In this document: positions 63,394 to 64,000 of the stretch, piece by piece | Layout: every line of letters begins with the position of its first letter | Position numbering within the stretch: the first letter of the stretch is position 1 | Assembly: GCA_947498065.1 (NCBI GenBank) | Contig: CANMIS010000002.1 | Span: 124,001-188,000, forward strand | Origin: an uncultured Erythrobacter sp. | Lineage (GTDB): Bacteria; Pseudomonadota; Alphaproteobacteria; Sphingomonadales; Sphingomonadaceae | Direction of reading: 5' to 3' | DNA: 64,000 nucleotides | Notes under the pieces: generated by a model | Seen by the model: only the letters and a program-made list of their open reading frames with translations | Told to the model about the DNA's origin: nothing | The model's database searches: none | Position numbers and translations under genes: made by a program

Positions 63394-64000
63394 GGCTTCC
63401 CCGCCGATTGATAGTGACAAACAGGCCAATCTCGTAGCGCGAGAGCGGGAGGGCGACAACGCTCAGCCGCTGTCGATCACCGAGATTTCTGGCCTGCTGA
63501 AGCGCACGGTCGAGGATCGCTTTGGCTATGTCCGGCTGCGCGGGGAAATGTCGGGGGTGAAGCGCGCGGCATCGGGCCATATGTATCTCGCCCTGAAAGA
63601 CGAAAAGGCCGTGATCGACGGGGTGATGTGGCGCGGCAACACGTCGAAGCTGGCGTTTAACCCGGAAGACGGGCTGGACGTGATCGCGAGCGGCAAGCTG
63701 ACGACCTATCCGGGCCGCTCAAAATATCAGATCGTGATCGACAATCTGGAGCTGGCGGGCGAGGGCGCGCTGCTGGCTCTGCTGGAAAAAACGCGCGCGA
63801 AACTGGCGGCAGAGGGCCTGTTTGCCAGCGAGCGCAAGCGGGCTTTGCCCTATCTCCCGAGCGTGATTGGCGTGGTGACGTCGCCCACAGGTTCTGTGAT
63901 CCGCGATATTCTGCACCGTCTGGCGGATCGTTTCCCCAGCCACGTGCTGGTGTGGCCGGTGCTGGTTCAGGGGCAGGGTTCTGCCGCGCAAGTGGCAGGT
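63392..64000 (+). CDS. xseA: Exodeoxyribonuclease VII large subunit (3' end outside window)
   Basis: Large subunit of exonuclease VII, first 203 residues. The N-terminal OB-fold contains [20 protein letters not shown] and [20 protein letters not shown], followed by [20 protein letters not shown] at the start of the catalytic part. The frame is open to the window end. Its ATG (63392-63394) overlaps the divergent purD ATG (63391-63393). Confidence 0.94.
   Translation, partial: MASPPIDSDKQANLVAREREGDNAQPLSITEISGLLKRTVEDRFGYVRLRGEMSGVKRAASGHMYLALKDEKAVIDGVMWRGNTSKLAFNPEDGLDVIASGKLTTYPGRSKYQIVIDNLELAGEGALLALLEKTRAKLAAEGLFASERKRALPYLPSVIGVVTSPTGSVIRDILHRLADRFPSHVLVWPVLVQGQGSAAQVAG

Overview
The window looks like chromosomal DNA of an alphaproteobacterium of the order Sphingomonadales, most likely an Erythrobacteraceae-type genome. 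The evidence is the ParA/ParB-RsmG-MnmG-MnmE-Rho-HemJ-HemE block facing PpsR-Maf-AroE-CoaE-DnaQ, a ThiS-ThiG fusion, a PopZ-type protein, an UrcA-family protein, and SUF as the only Fe-S assembly operon seen. This assignment rests on recognised families and gene order; no database search was made. There are no phage, insertion sequence, CRISPR, rRNA or tRNA signals, so this is mostly core chromosome.

Layout. 0-4.9 kb: end of an acyl-CoA dehydrogenase, a membrane-anchored sugar dehydrogenase of the PQQ type, free-methionine sulfoxide reductase, and a glycine-zipper surface protein. 4.9-16.0 kb: a run of genes almost all on the minus strand (parB, parA, rsmG, mnmG, mnmE, two BLUF photoreceptor genes, rho, hemJ, hemE) with three parS-like sites. 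15.6-16.0 kb: an AT-rich hemE-ppsR intergenic region, the position of the Caulobacter chromosomal origin. 16.0-22.7 kb: plus-strand genes leading away from it (ppsR, maf, aroE, coaE, dnaQ, hpf, ptsN, thioesterase, DUF1491, cell-wall hydrolase). 22.7-30.3 kb: mostly minus-strand xthA, erpA, CBS protein, ferredoxin-like protein, S9 peptidase, popZ-like gene, tolC and a degenerate pcm. 30.4-42.7 kb: fumC, a LytS/LytTR two-component pair, small membrane and secreted proteins, rplM-rpsI, cutA, ctaA, a MerC-like protein and thiSG. 42.7-50.6 kb: acyl-CoA synthetase, gamma-glutamyltransferase, pyrD, an AraC-type regulator and a DUF885 peptidase-like lipoprotein. 50.6-57.9 kb: an Rrf2-sufBCDSTA operon interrupted between sufB and sufC by four short coupled reading frames. 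58-64 kb: an EF-hand-like repeat protein, a lipoprotein, an EI24 membrane protein, a PfkB sugar/adenosine kinase, a frameshifted cytochrome c, purD and the start of xseA.

How it fits together. The origin candidate, the ParAB-parS partition system and a PopZ-type polar scaffold lie within about 24 kb, and gene direction switches at the origin candidate. The suf operon is headed by an IscR-like sensor with the three-cysteine signature, preceded by a 46-base imperfect palindrome. Many genes overlap their neighbours by four bases (ATGA or GTGA), pointing to translational coupling.

Most unusual points: tandem BLUF photoreceptors downstream of hemE-hemJ-rho, the extra module inside the suf operon (membrane proteins plus a DUF559-like nuclease fold), a dispersed perfect 31-32 base palindromic element (two full copies and one half copy), and a c-type cytochrome broken by a one-base frameshift.
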